Part shown: positions 1-6,505 of the stretch, in pieces
How the letters are laid out: the number at the start of each line of letters is the position of its first letter
How positions within the stretch are numbered: the stretch's first letter is position 1
Origin: Actinomycetota bacterium
Lineage (GTDB): Bacteria > Actinomycetota > Acidimicrobiia > IMCC26256
DNA: 7,884 bases
Assembly (NCBI GenBank): GCA_009702955.1
Contig: WLHA01000043.1
Coordinates: 1-7,884 of the forward strand
Direction of reading: 5' to 3'
The notes under the pieces: generated by a model
The model's database searches: none
The model's input: the letters and a program-made list of their open reading frames with translations, nothing else
Told to the model about the DNA's origin: nothing
Translations under genes and position numbers: made by a program

Positions 1-225
1 ATCGACACACGTGATGGTGACGCTGTAGGCGCAATCAAGCGATCATTCGAGATCGTGAAGGGCAACTTTGGAGCAGTTCTTGGTCTAATAGTTCTTCTAA
101 TGTTGATAAATATTGCAGGTGCCATGCTCTGCGGTATTGGATTGCTATTCACCTACCCGATGAGCTCGGTAGCGGTTGCATATGCATACCGCACGCTCAA
201 CGGTCAACCAGTTGCAGCAATTTAG
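1..225 (+). CDS. C-terminal part of a multi-spanning membrane protein (5' end outside the window)
   Basis: An open frame enters at base 1 and stops at TAG 223-225, giving 74 residues. A short soluble stretch (AIKRSFEIVKGNF, residues 11-23) leads into a long hydrophobic segment (about 24-50, with Gly-Ala-x-x-Cys-Gly-Ile-Gly around 40-46) and a second one (about 52-63). It ends in AYAYRTLNGQP. The 'SFEIVKGNFGAVLG ... CGIGLLFTYPMSSVAVAYAYR' layout is common in small bacterial integral membrane proteins of unknown function, in which an amphipathic helix precedes each helix pair. No catalytic residue is visible. The protein should sit in the cytoplasmic membrane. A strong terminator lies 48 bases after the stop, so this is the last gene of its transcript. 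The family cannot be named from this fragment; that it is a real coding end is well supported by the open frame, composition and terminator. Confidence 0.75.
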   Translation: MDTRDGDAVGAIKRSFEIVKGNFGAVLGLIVLLMLINIAGAMLCGIGLLFTYPMSSVAVAYAYRTLNGQPVAAI

Positions 226-272
226 AGCCATTTAATAGGTGCTAATGCATTAGTAACAACAGACACGATTTG

Positions 273-298
273 GGGCGGCCTCTAGGGGCCGCCCTTTT
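273..298 (+). terminator. Intrinsic terminator after the membrane protein gene
   Basis: A perfect 8-bp stem, GGGCGGCC (273-280) with GGCCGCCC (287-294), encloses a 6-base loop and is followed by TTTT (295-298). The U-run lies on the + strand side only, so it fits the upstream + gene. On the minus strand the same stem is not followed by a T-run. It could still slow transcription of the minus-strand gene that ends at 347, but that is inference. Confidence 0.85.
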
Positions 299-319
299 CG
301 CGTGCGTGACGCTCCCCGG

Positions 320-346
320 GGTTCTGCTAAACGAGGTTCTGCTAAA
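320..346. repeat. Two direct copies of a 12-bp sequence just past the DUF2752 stop
   Basis: GGTTCTGCTAAA occurs at 320-331 and again at 335-346, separated by three bases (15-bp period). The second copy abuts the stop codon (347-349) of the minus-strand gene. Its origin looks like a short local duplication; no function is apparent. Confidence 0.7.
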
Positions 347-820
347 TCAAGAACTCCCGAGCCACGAGAACGCCGGAATATTGCGCAGCACCCAGAAGAT
401 GACTGTGATGAAACCAAGCACTATCCATACATTGCGGCTCGGCATCGGGACTCGCCAACCCCTGCCCGTGATGCCGCGCCAAAGTAGCAACACACCAATT
501 AGCAACGCCACCGGTACAAAAACAGCAACAAGAACATTGCGATCGAAGGCGGGCCCTATGTGCGCGTTCAAGAAGGAATGGGTAGCGCGTGTTCCGCCGC
601 AGAATGGGCAGTCGAGTCCAGTGGCTAAACGGAATGGGCAGAGTATTCTCCCGCCACTTGTATCTACTGCACCAATCAGTGCAGCGCCCCCCAAGATGAC
701 AACCCCGCCGAGCAGCGCGTCCCTGCGGTTAGCAAACAGAACCTCTCGAGACTCCTTCGAATCCTGACTACGAGATTCACCACTAGAGAGCAGAGAAGAT
801 TGGTTCGTAGCCTCATGCAT
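347..820 (-). CDS. DUF2752 family membrane protein
   Basis: A protein of 157 residues if it starts at ATG 820. The central motif CPFRLATGLDCPFCGGTRA (residues about 61-79, with Cys61, Cys71 and Cys74) is the hallmark of DUF2752, a family of small membrane proteins of unknown function. The usual form is CPGCGGTRA; here the x position is Phe. Three hydrophobic segments are visible: about 36-53 before the motif, 97-114, and 130-147. The first 35 residues are polar, rich in Ser/Glu/Arg, and probably cytoplasmic. The paired cysteines could bind a metal or form a disulfide, but this is not established. Start choice: ATG 820 has GGTGA at 826-830 with a five-base spacing; an in-frame GTG at 829 would add three residues but lacks a visible Shine-Dalgarno site. 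The gene lies 85 bases behind the monooxygenase on the same strand and may be co-transcribed with it or use the promoter proposed at 877-905. Confidence 0.85.
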   Translation of the reverse strand: MHEATNQSSLLSSGESRSQDSKESREVLFANRRDALLGGVVILGGAALIGAVDTSGGRILCPFRLATGLDCPFCGGTRATHSFLNAHIGPAFDRNVLVAVFVPVALLIGVLLLWRGITGRGWRVPMPSRNVWIVLGFITVIFWVLRNIPAFSWLGSS

Positions 821-876
821 ATGAATCACCGTAATGCGCGACCAGAGTAAAGAGATGCAATAAAACTCGGCCCTTC

Positions 877-905
877 AATCTAAGCCCCTAAATTAAACGC
901 TTCAA
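877..905 (-). promoter_or_regulatory. Possible sigma70 promoter for the DUF2752 gene
   Basis: Read on the minus strand, TTGAAG (905-900) is followed after exactly 17 bases by TAGATT (882-877). This fits a TTGACA/TAnnnT promoter with four of six matches in each box. The -35 box begins at the base directly after the monooxygenase TAA (908-906). Transcription would start near 870, leaving a leader of about 50 bases. The region is AT-rich, so a chance match is possible. No terminator is seen between the two genes. Confidence 0.4.
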
Positions 906-2858
906 TTAGGCGAGAGTAAACGCATCTGCATCGGGCTGGCGTGTCCAGCTCCAGTAATCAACGAGTCGCCAGGGCGAGAGTATGTAGATCCGCCCGGAGT
1001 TGTTCCGATACCAACTGTTGCGAATCGATGGGTGCGACCAAATCATCGTCTCGAGCTCGGCCTGTAAGCGATCGTTGTATTCATCATGGGCCAACGTGGT
1101 GCACTCAATCGAGCGTTTCTTGGATACAAAGAGCATCTCAAGGCACTCCATGATGTAGCGCACCTGACACTCTGAGTGGAAGAAGAGGCTCCCGCCATGG
1201 GCAAGGTTTGTGCCAGGGCCGTAGACGCAGAAGAGATTCGGAAAATTAGGGATTGTTATACCGAGATATGCGGTTGGTTCATCGCCCCACTGCTCGCCGA
1301 GCACCGCTGCATCGCGCCCAACTATCTCCATAGGCCATAGATAACGGTTCGCGTGGAAACCCGTGGCATAGATGATTACGTCAAACTCGTGGAGTTCCCC
1401 GTCAGCCGTGATGATTCCTTCAGCAACAACTCGATCAATCGGATTGGTAATCAAATCAACATTGGGGCGAGTGAGCGCACCTAGCCAACTTCCGTTGTCC
1501 TGCAGAGTGCGTTTCCCGAGGCATACGTAATCCGGAACGATCTTCGCCGCTAGTTCAACGTCGCCCCCAACCTGCTCAACCATCCATTGAGTAAAGAAAT
1601 CACGAGCAGCATCGTTGATTGCACTAACCGCACGATCTTGATGCGGCCACTCAGGATCTACCTTCATTGCAGGCAGGCCACCGTCGCAGGCAGGCCAGAA
1701 AATTAACAATCGATACCAGCGACCGTAATAGGGAAGGTGACGCATCGCCCATGCAACGCCCTCACCTACAGCATCGTGATAATGCGGGTTGGGGAACATC
1801 CAAGGAGCAGAGCGTTGAAAAACACCGAGGGACTCGACCTCTGGTGCGATTGTTGGGACAATTTGAAACGCGCTTGCGCCTGTTCCGATCACAGCAACGC
1901 GCTTGCCAGTTAAGTCTGTACCGTCTACCCACGCGGCCGAGTGCATCGAGAGGCCTGCGAAGGAATCTCGCCCGTCAATCTCTGGGAGCTTGGGGCGATT
2001 GAGTTGCCCTACTGCGCTTATAACACTCTGTGCGTAGATCGTCTCAGTTAAGCCATCGCCATTGCGAAGAAGCACAGACCACTGAGCATCAGCCTCAGAC
2101 CATTCTGCGCTAACTACCTCGGTCTCAAAGCGAATATTCCTGTAGATGTTGAACTCGTGAGCGCAGTGGTCGAAATAGCTCTGCAACTCCGGTTGACGCG
2201 CAAAAAACTCGCTCCAGTCATCGCGCGGAGCGAACGAGTAACAATAGAAATGGTTCCCGACATCAACACGAGCCCCGGGGTAGCGGTTCTCATACCAAGT
2301 GCCGCCAACGCCAGCGTTCTTCTCAATCACGGTATAAGAGAAGCCGGCATGCTCCAAGCGCTGTGCAGCAAGGATTCCAGACATGCCAGCACCTATTACA
2401 ACAACATTGAAGGCGCTGCGCTTATCAGCACTTATACCCTCAAGAGCAACCTCACGAGTATCCGGCGAATCAAGGCCTAGCTCTTCTAGGAGCAGCGGTA
2501 CATACTCATCAGGCACCTCTTGCACGACAAGCAAGTTCATCATCTCGTGTATCAAATCTGCGCTCAACGAACCTGGGAGTACGCATCCTCCGTCGCGGTA
2601 TTTGCTAATTACCTCTAGAGCGCGCTCTCGCACTAACTGTTGATCCTCATCACTCATGAAGCCCTGCACTTCATTGAGATAGATCCCAGCAGGGCGCGGC
2701 AAGCCATCGAGCACTGATATGCCGCCGGCCATGTGGACCATCGAGAGCATCAGTGTTGGGACACTTAAATCTGCAATGTGCCTCGCTAGAGAAGCATCGT
2801 CATCGGCGAATGGCAGGCCGGCAAAATCATGCTGACTACCTGAGTTGTTATTCGTCAT
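906..2858 (-). CDS. Flavin-dependent Baeyer-Villiger monooxygenase, 4-hydroxyacetophenone monooxygenase-like
   Basis: 650 residues. An FAD Rossmann motif GAGMSG lies at 156-161, then GGTWYENRYPGARVD (185-199), the type I BVMO fingerprint FAGLSMHSAAW (300-310; exact FxGxxxHxxxW), an NADPH Rossmann motif GTGASA (325-330), and FDVIIYATGF (492-501). Asp199 and Arg349 (in FQRS) match the active-site Asp and Arg of phenylacetone and cyclohexanone monooxygenases. These enzymes use NADPH and O2 to insert oxygen next to a carbonyl (ketone to ester or lactone) in the cytosol. About 145 residues precede the FAD domain, including EVPDEYVPLLLEELGLD (114-130). An extension of this type and a length near 640-650 are typical of the 4-hydroxyacetophenone monooxygenase group, not the shorter cyclohexanone type. 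The substrate cannot be read from the sequence. Start ATG 2858 has AGGAGG (2876-2871) at a rather long 12-base spacing. A weak -10-like TACGGT lies at 2910-2905 without a convincing -35. The gene is divergent from metY. Confidence 0.93.
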   Translation of the reverse strand: MTNNNSGSQHDFAGLPFADDDASLARHIADLSVPTLMLSMVHMAGGISVLDGLPRPAGIYLNEVQGFMSDEDQQLVRERALEVISKYRDGGCVLPGSLSADLIHEMMNLLVVQEVPDEYVPLLLEELGLDSPDTREVALEGISADKRSAFNVVVIGAGMSGILAAQRLEHAGFSYTVIEKNAGVGGTWYENRYPGARVDVGNHFYCYSFAPRDDWSEFFARQPELQSYFDHCAHEFNIYRNIRFETEVVSAEWSEADAQWSVLLRNGDGLTETIYAQSVISAVGQLNRPKLPEIDGRDSFAGLSMHSAAWVDGTDLTGKRVAVIGTGASAFQIVPTIAPEVESLGVFQRSAPWMFPNPHYHDAVGEGVAWAMRHLPYYGRWYRLLIFWPACDGGLPAMKVDPEWPHQDRAVSAINDAARDFFTQWMVEQVGGDVELAAKIVPDYVCLGKRTLQDNGSWLGALTRPNVDLITNPIDRVVAEGIITADGELHEFDVIIYATGFHANRYLWPMEIVGRDAAVLGEQWGDEPTAYLGITIPNFPNLFCVYGPGTNLAHGGSLFFHSECQVRYIMECLEMLFVSKKRSIECTTLAHDEYNDRLQAELETMIWSHPSIRNSWYRNNSGRIYILSPWRLVDYWSWTRQPDADAFTLA

Positions 2859-2890
2859 AGACCGCTCAACCCTCCTCTAACGCTCAATTA

Positions 2891-2919
2891 CTCAAGTTGC
2901 CCTGACCGTAGGTCTTGAG
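2891..2919. promoter_or_regulatory. Inverted repeat in the divergent intergenic region
   Basis: CTCAAG (2891-2896) and CTTGAG (2914-2919) form a perfect 6-bp inverted repeat with a 17-base interior. The interior contains a second pair, GACC (2904-2907) and GGTC (2911-2914), around GTA. It lies 33 bases upstream of the monooxygenase start and about 54 bases upstream of the metY -35 box. It could be a protein-binding site or, in the monooxygenase leader, an RNA hairpin. No T-run follows it, so it is not an intrinsic terminator. Confidence 0.35.
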
Positions 2920-2967
2920 GAAACAGTTTTAGTCGTTAGGGGAGATTTTTAGGGACAGAACCTAAAT

Positions 2968-2984
2968 CCGACTTGACGGGTCGG
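2968..2984. promoter_or_regulatory. Inverted repeat centred on the metY -35 box (candidate operator)
   Basis: CCGAC (2968-2972) and GTCGG (2980-2984) are exact reverse complements around TTGACGG (2973-2979), so the -35 hexamer fills the centre. A repressor bound here would block RNA polymerase. The GAC-N-GTC arm pattern recalls the TAGAC-N6-GTCTA site of McbR, the TetR-type methionine/sulfur repressor of corynebacteria, but the outer bases and the 7-base spacer differ. The regulator is therefore unknown. Overlapping it are ACGGG (2976-2980)/CCCGT (2992-2996) and the palindrome CCGTACGG (2993-3000) on the -10 box. Confidence 0.4.
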
Positions 2985-3001
2985 GAATTGCCCCGTACGG
3001 T
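2973..3001 (+). promoter_or_regulatory. sigma70-type promoter of metY-metX
   Basis: TTGACG (2973-2978) matches five of six -35 bases. After an ideal 17-base spacer comes TACGGT (2996-3001), which fits the actinobacterial -10 form TAnnnT. Transcription would start near 3008, leaving a leader of roughly 78 bases before the metY ATG. It is the best-scoring promoter seen by eye in the divergent region. Confidence 0.7.
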
Positions 3002-3007
3002 TATCGG

Positions 3008-3085
3008 ACCCTTTGAGGGCAGGAACGACTCCAAGAATCCGCGTACACAAACAAACCAAACAACCCAAACAAATAGGAGAACACC
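3008..3085 (+). other. Predicted metY 5' leader with G-free CAAA-rich stretch and Shine-Dalgarno site
   Basis: From the expected transcription start, a small hairpin CCCT/AGGG (3009-3012 with 3016-3019, loop TTG) comes first. Bases 3045-3073 follow and contain almost only A and C, built from repeated CAAA units with no G at all, so they should stay unstructured. AGGAGA (3075-3080) lies five bases before the metY ATG, a near-ideal ribosome binding site. An open, unpaired leader of this kind suits high translation. No S-adenosylmethionine riboswitch core was recognised here. Confidence 0.5.
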
Positions 3086-4384
3086 ATGGCCGACTGGGGA
3101 TTTGAGACTCAACAGATTCACGCAGGTACCGCACCGGATCCAACCACAGGTGCTCGCGCGGTTCCGATCTACCAGACAACCGCCTACGTATTTCGCGATA
3201 CAGATCATGCTGCTGCCCTCTTCGGGCTCGGCGAGCTGGGGAATATCTACACCCGCATCATGAACCCAACTCAAGACGCCTTCGAGCAGCGTGTTGCTGC
3301 GCTTGAGGGTGGAGTCGGTGCACTCGCCACTGCATCGGGCCAGGCCGCACAGGCCATTGCGCTCCTCAACCTTGCTGAGAATGGTGGACACATCGTCTCG
3401 AGTTCCTCGCTCTACGGAGGTACTTATAACCAACTCCACTACACATTCCCAAAGATGGGTATCGAGGTCACCTTCGTTGAGGACCCAGATGACCTTGAAG
3501 CTTGGAAGGCAGCTATTCGCCCCAACACTCGCGCCTTCTATGGCGAGTCGATCGGTAACCCCAAGGGCGACATCTTCGACTTCAAGGGTGTCTCTGAGAT
3601 TGCTCACGCAGCTGGGATTCCACTCGTAATCGACAACACGCTCGCATCCCCATATCTCTGCAGACCACTTGCGCATGGTGCTGACATCGTCACGCACTCC
3701 GCTACCAAGTTCATCGGCGGACACGGCACATCGGTTGGCGGAATCATCATTGATGGTGGAAAGTTCGACTACGAGGCCAGCGGTCGTTTTGCGAACTTCA
3801 CAGAGGTTGACCCCTCGTATCACAACCTCGCATTCTCCGGGCTGCCAGAACCGCTCTTCCCTGCGCGTTACATCCTCAAGGCCCGCCTCACCTACATGCG
3901 TGATATCGGTGCTGCAATCTCGCCTTTCAATGCCTTCCTAATGATTCAAGGCCTTGAGACTCTCTCGCTTCGTATGGAGCGTCACTGCGAGAATGCTCTG
4001 AAGGTTGCGGAGTGGCTTGAGAAGCATGACGATGTCGATTGGGTTGCGTACCCGGGTCTGGCATCGAGCAAGTGGAGTGCACGCGCTAAGGAGTACCTGC
4101 CCAACGGTCAGGGCGCAATCATCGCCTTCGAGGTTGCCGGCGGTGTCGAGGCAGGTAAGAGATTTATCAACAGTCTTGAGCTGATCAGCCACCTCGCAAA
4201 CGTTGGTGATGTTCGTACGCTCGCTATTCACCCAGCAAGCACGACCCACCAGCAACTCACACCTGAGGAGCAGGTCACCACTGGGGTCACCCCAGGGCTT
4301 ATTCGCCTCTCAATTGGTCTTGAGTCGCTTGCCGACATCATCGCTGACATCGAGACTGGGTTTCGCGCCGCCAAAAGCGCGTAA
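3086..4384 (+). CDS. metY: O-acetylhomoserine sulfhydrylase (PLP enzyme)
   Basis: 432 residues, the usual length for MetY (about 430). It condenses O-acetylhomoserine with sulfide to give homocysteine and acetate (or with methanethiol to give methionine), a cytosolic step of methionine synthesis. It belongs to the Cys/Met-metabolism PLP family. The N-terminus GFETQQIHAG (5-14) and PIYQTTAYVF (27-36) are typical. YTRIMNPT (55-62) carries the phosphate-binding Tyr and Arg of the partner subunit. SSSLYGGT (106-113) contains the Tyr stacking on PLP, Asp183 in VIDNT binds the pyridine nitrogen, and Lys208 in HSATKFIGGHG (204-214) is the Schiff-base lysine. The C-terminal IHPASTTHQQL (381-391) and LIRLSIGLE (405-413) are also characteristic. 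The 40-60 residue insert around FTEVDPSYH (238-246) favours MetY over the shorter cystathionine gamma-synthase. ATG 3086 is set by AGGAGA at 3075-3080. metX begins 17 bases after the TAA, so they form one operon. Confidence 0.97.
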   Translation: MADWGFETQQIHAGTAPDPTTGARAVPIYQTTAYVFRDTDHAAALFGLGELGNIYTRIMNPTQDAFEQRVAALEGGVGALATASGQAAQAIALLNLAENGGHIVSSSSLYGGTYNQLHYTFPKMGIEVTFVEDPDDLEAWKAAIRPNTRAFYGESIGNPKGDIFDFKGVSEIAHAAGIPLVIDNTLASPYLCRPLAHGADIVTHSATKFIGGHGTSVGGIIIDGGKFDYEASGRFANFTEVDPSYHNLAFSGLPEPLFPARYILKARLTYMRDIGAAISPFNAFLMIQGLETLSLRMERHCENALKVAEWLEKHDDVDWVAYPGLASSKWSARAKEYLPNGQGAIIAFEVAGGVEAGKRFINSLELISHLANVGDVRTLAIHPASTTHQQLTPEEQVTTGVTPGLIRLSIGLESLADIIADIETGFRAAKSA

Positions 4385-4401
4385 CGTAGGCGGCCTTGAG
4401 T

Positions 4402-5538
4402 ATGGCCGATCCAATTCCAACAACAGGTGCGTGGCGGCCGGGCGATGAGCCCGGGCGCAGGCAGTTCGCCTCCCTGTTTTCGTCGCGTCCACATGTCCTC
4501 GAGGCCGGTGGGCAGATCGAGAACATCACCATCGCTTACGAAACATGGGGGACGCTTGCCCCTGATAGATCCAACGCTGTATTGGTTCTCCACGCGCTCA
4601 CTGGCGACAGCCATGCTGCGGGGCCGAGTGAGCCAGGTCATCCGCACGACGGTTGGTGGAGCGAGGTCATTGGCCCCGGAAAAGCAATCGATACCGATCG
4701 GTTCTACGTGGTCTGCCCAAATGTTTTCGGTGGCTGCCAAGGGACAACAGGGCCTTCCTCAATCGACCCGCGCACTGGTAAGCCTTTTGGCGCGACTTTT
4801 CCGATCGTTACCGTGCGCGACCAAGCTGTAATTGAGTCTGCATTGGCCGACTCCCTCGGCATCACCGAATGGAGCGCGTTGATCGGGGGATCCATGGGCG
4901 GGCAGCGAGCCCTCGAGTGGCTTGTCTCGTTCCCGGATCGCATTAAGCGCGCGGTGCTTATTGCATGCGGTGCGACTGCAACTGCAGAGGAGATTGCACT
5001 CTCAAGCATTCAGATTCGCGCCATTGAGGCCGACCCGCTATGGCGCGGCGGCCACTACTACGACGCAGCGCCAGGTGATGGGCCTCACTCTGGGCTCTCA
5101 ATTGCACGAGGCATGGGGAACATCTCGTACCGCTCTGAGATCGAACTCGACGCGCGATTTGGTCGGGGCCACCAAGGCGATGAGTCACCGCTTGAGGGCG
5201 GTCGCTATGCCGTCGAGTCCTACCTTGATTATCACGGAGAGAAACTCGCACGCAGATTCGATGCCAATACCTACATCACGCTCTCACGAGCGATGAACCA
5301 TCACGATGTAGGTCGTGGCCGCGGAGGAGTTGCTTCGGCATTGGCGCGAGTCACAGCCGAGGTAACCATCGCTGGCATCACCTCAGACTGGCTCTATCCG
5401 TTGAGGCTTCAACATGAAATCGCATCACACCTTGCAACGTGCCCCGAGGTAATTGAGATCGAATCAATCGCAGGGCATGACGGTTTCCTCGTAGAGCACG
5501 ATGCCGTCTCAGCTTTAATCTCAAAGGCTCTCGCCTAG
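4402..5538 (+). CDS. metX: Homoserine O-acetyltransferase
   Basis: 378 residues from ATG 4402, close to the family norm. An alpha/beta-hydrolase-fold enzyme that transfers an acyl group (acetyl in actinobacterial members) to homoserine, the first committed step of methionine synthesis; its product feeds MetY next door. Motifs in order: LHALTGDSH (63-71), NVFGGCQGTTGPSS (107-120) shaping the oxyanion and substrate pocket, GGSMGGQRALEW (162-173) with the nucleophile Ser164, SDWLYP (328-333) with Asp329, and GHDGFLVEHD (358-367) with His359, completing the Ser-Asp-His triad. Acetyl rather than succinyl specificity is inferred from lineage and the adjacent metY; some MetX proteins use succinyl-CoA. 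An in-frame TTG at 4396 would add two residues. ATG is preferred because GGCGG (4389-4393) lies eight bases before it. No terminator is obvious after the TAG; recR converges 26 bases later. Confidence 0.96.
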   Translation: MADPIPTTGAWRPGDEPGRRQFASLFSSRPHVLEAGGQIENITIAYETWGTLAPDRSNAVLVLHALTGDSHAAGPSEPGHPHDGWWSEVIGPGKAIDTDRFYVVCPNVFGGCQGTTGPSSIDPRTGKPFGATFPIVTVRDQAVIESALADSLGITEWSALIGGSMGGQRALEWLVSFPDRIKRAVLIACGATATAEEIALSSIQIRAIEADPLWRGGHYYDAAPGDGPHSGLSIARGMGNISYRSEIELDARFGRGHQGDESPLEGGRYAVESYLDYHGEKLARRFDANTYITLSRAMNHHDVGRGRGGVASALARVTAEVTIAGITSDWLYPLRLQHEIASHLATCPEVIEIESIAGHDGFLVEHDAVSALISKALA

Positions 5539-5564
5539 GAAGCTCTTACTAACGAGGCTGCTGG

Positions 5565-6167
5565 CTAGACCTCGCGACGCCCCTCAAGTGCACGCCCGAG
5601 TGTTATCTCATCTGCATACTCAAGGTCGCCACCTACCGGCAGACCGCTGGCGATGCGAGTGACCTTGATTCCTAGAGGTTTGAGCAATTTAGCGAGATAC
5701 ATCGCTGTCGCCTCACCCTCAATATTTGGGTTCGTGGCAAGAATTACTTCCTCAACGCCCTCAGGCTCAATGCGTAGGAGAATCTCGTGAATCCTGAGCT
5801 GCTCAGGGCCAATCCCCTCAATTGGAGAGATCGCACCTTGAAGCACGTGGTAGCGGCCGTAGAACTCGCGCGTGCGCTCGATCGCCACAATGTCTCGCGG
5901 CTCCTCTACCACGCAGATGATTGTGCGGTCTCTGCGATCGTCGCGGCAGAAGGAGCACTCGGCGCCCTCCGCCAGGTTGAAGCATGTCTGGCACCAAGTA
6001 ACGCGCGCCTTAGCCTCAGTGAGGGCATCCGCAAGGCGCGCTGCATCCTCTGTCGGAGATTTCAGAATGTGATAGGCGATTCGCTGTGCAGACTTTGGTC
6101 CGATACCAGGCAGTCGACCAAGTTCGTCAACAAGAGTCTGAACGGGCCCTTCGTAGAGTGAACTCAC
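5565..6167 (-). CDS. recR: Recombination mediator protein RecR
   Basis: 200 residues, the standard RecR length. It acts with RecO and RecF in loading RecA onto gapped DNA and forms a ring-shaped clamp around DNA. Domains in order: helix-hairpin-helix with LPGIGPKSAQR (19-29); a C4 zinc finger at Cys59, Cys62, Cys71 and Cys74; a Toprim domain from about 82 to 175, with VVEEPRD (86-92) and ATNPNIEGEAT (144-154); and the C-terminal Walker B-like segment GLPVGGDLEYADEITLGRAL (175-194). All key residues are present. The GTG start (6167-6165) overlaps the ybaB stop as GTGA, so translation is probably coupled. GGCGGA lies about ten bases upstream inside ybaB. It is the last gene of the dnaX-ybaB-recR operon and converges on metX. 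Confidence 0.97.
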   Translation of the reverse strand: MSSLYEGPVQTLVDELGRLPGIGPKSAQRIAYHILKSPTEDAARLADALTEAKARVTWCQTCFNLAEGAECSFCRDDRRDRTIICVVEEPRDIVAIERTREFYGRYHVLQGAISPIEGIGPEQLRIHEILLRIEPEGVEEVILATNPNIEGEATAMYLAKLLKPLGIKVTRIASGLPVGGDLEYADEITLGRALEGRREV

Positions 6168-6505
6168 CCGAGCAATCCGCCTAGCCCAAACTTATCTAGG
6201 TCGAGCCCACCTGTAGCCCCGCCAAGAGCAGCACTTTTACGCGCCTCTGCCTCGCGCAATGCCTCGCCTACGGCTGCAACTACAAGATCTTGAAGCATCT
6301 CAATATCCTCTGGATCTACAACCTCGGGGGAGATAATCACCTCACGCAACTCCCCTGATCCGGATACAACGGCCTTGACCATTCCGCCGCCGGAGGTGGC
6401 CTCGATCATCTCTGACGCTAGAGCCTCTTGCGCTGCGAGCATGTCACTCTGCATCTGCTGGACCTGACGCATCATTGCGTTCATCTGGGGCTTCTGCTTC
6501 GCCAT
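6164..6505 (-). CDS. ybaB: YbaB/EbfC family nucleoid-associated DNA-binding protein
   Basis: 113 residues, within the usual 100-115. Family members form dimers, bind DNA without strict sequence preference and are nearly always encoded between dnaX and recR, as here. An amphipathic helix rich in Gln and Met (about 5-35, QKPQMNAMMRQVQQMQSDM) precedes GGGMVKAVVSGSGELREVIISPEVV (about 39-63) with the family's strand pattern. Then comes DPEDIEMLQDLVVAAVGEALREAE, and finally a Gly-rich tail ending GGLLG. ATG 6505 is chosen because AGGAG (6518-6514) lies eight bases upstream. A longer frame can be opened from further upstream, but it would put that Shine-Dalgarno site inside the gene and add residues foreign to the family. 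The stop TGA (6166-6164) overlaps recR by four bases. Confidence 0.95.
   Translation of the reverse strand: MAKQKPQMNAMMRQVQQMQSDMLAAQEALASEMIEATSGGGMVKAVVSGSGELREVIISPEVVDPEDIEMLQDLVVAAVGEALREAEARKSAALGGATGGLDLDKFGLGGLLG

Noticed and set aside
270..767. Plus-strand open frame (165 residues) across the terminator and the DUF2752 gene
   Set aside because: It would start inside the intrinsic terminator and run antisense to a gene with a clear DUF2752 motif. Its translation is low-complexity and rich in Ser/Pro/Arg.
2881..3085. S-adenosylmethionine riboswitch upstream of metY
   Set aside because: Expected in some actinobacterial met leaders (SAM-I, SAM-IV), but the conserved core with GGCAACC was not found, and the predicted leader after the promoter is only about 78 bases with an unstructured CAAA-rich half. 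A covariance-model search would settle it.
2936..3823. Long minus-strand open frame (295 residues) antisense to metY
   Set aside because: It overlaps the metY promoter and the first half of metY, which has a full family match. The translation has no recognisable motif or helix pattern and no clear ribosome binding site. It is a shadow of metY codon use.
5539..5564. Bidirectional terminator between convergent metX and recR
   Set aside because: Only a weak CGAGG/CCTCG pairing with a 12-base loop is seen, extending into recR and without a T-run on either strand.
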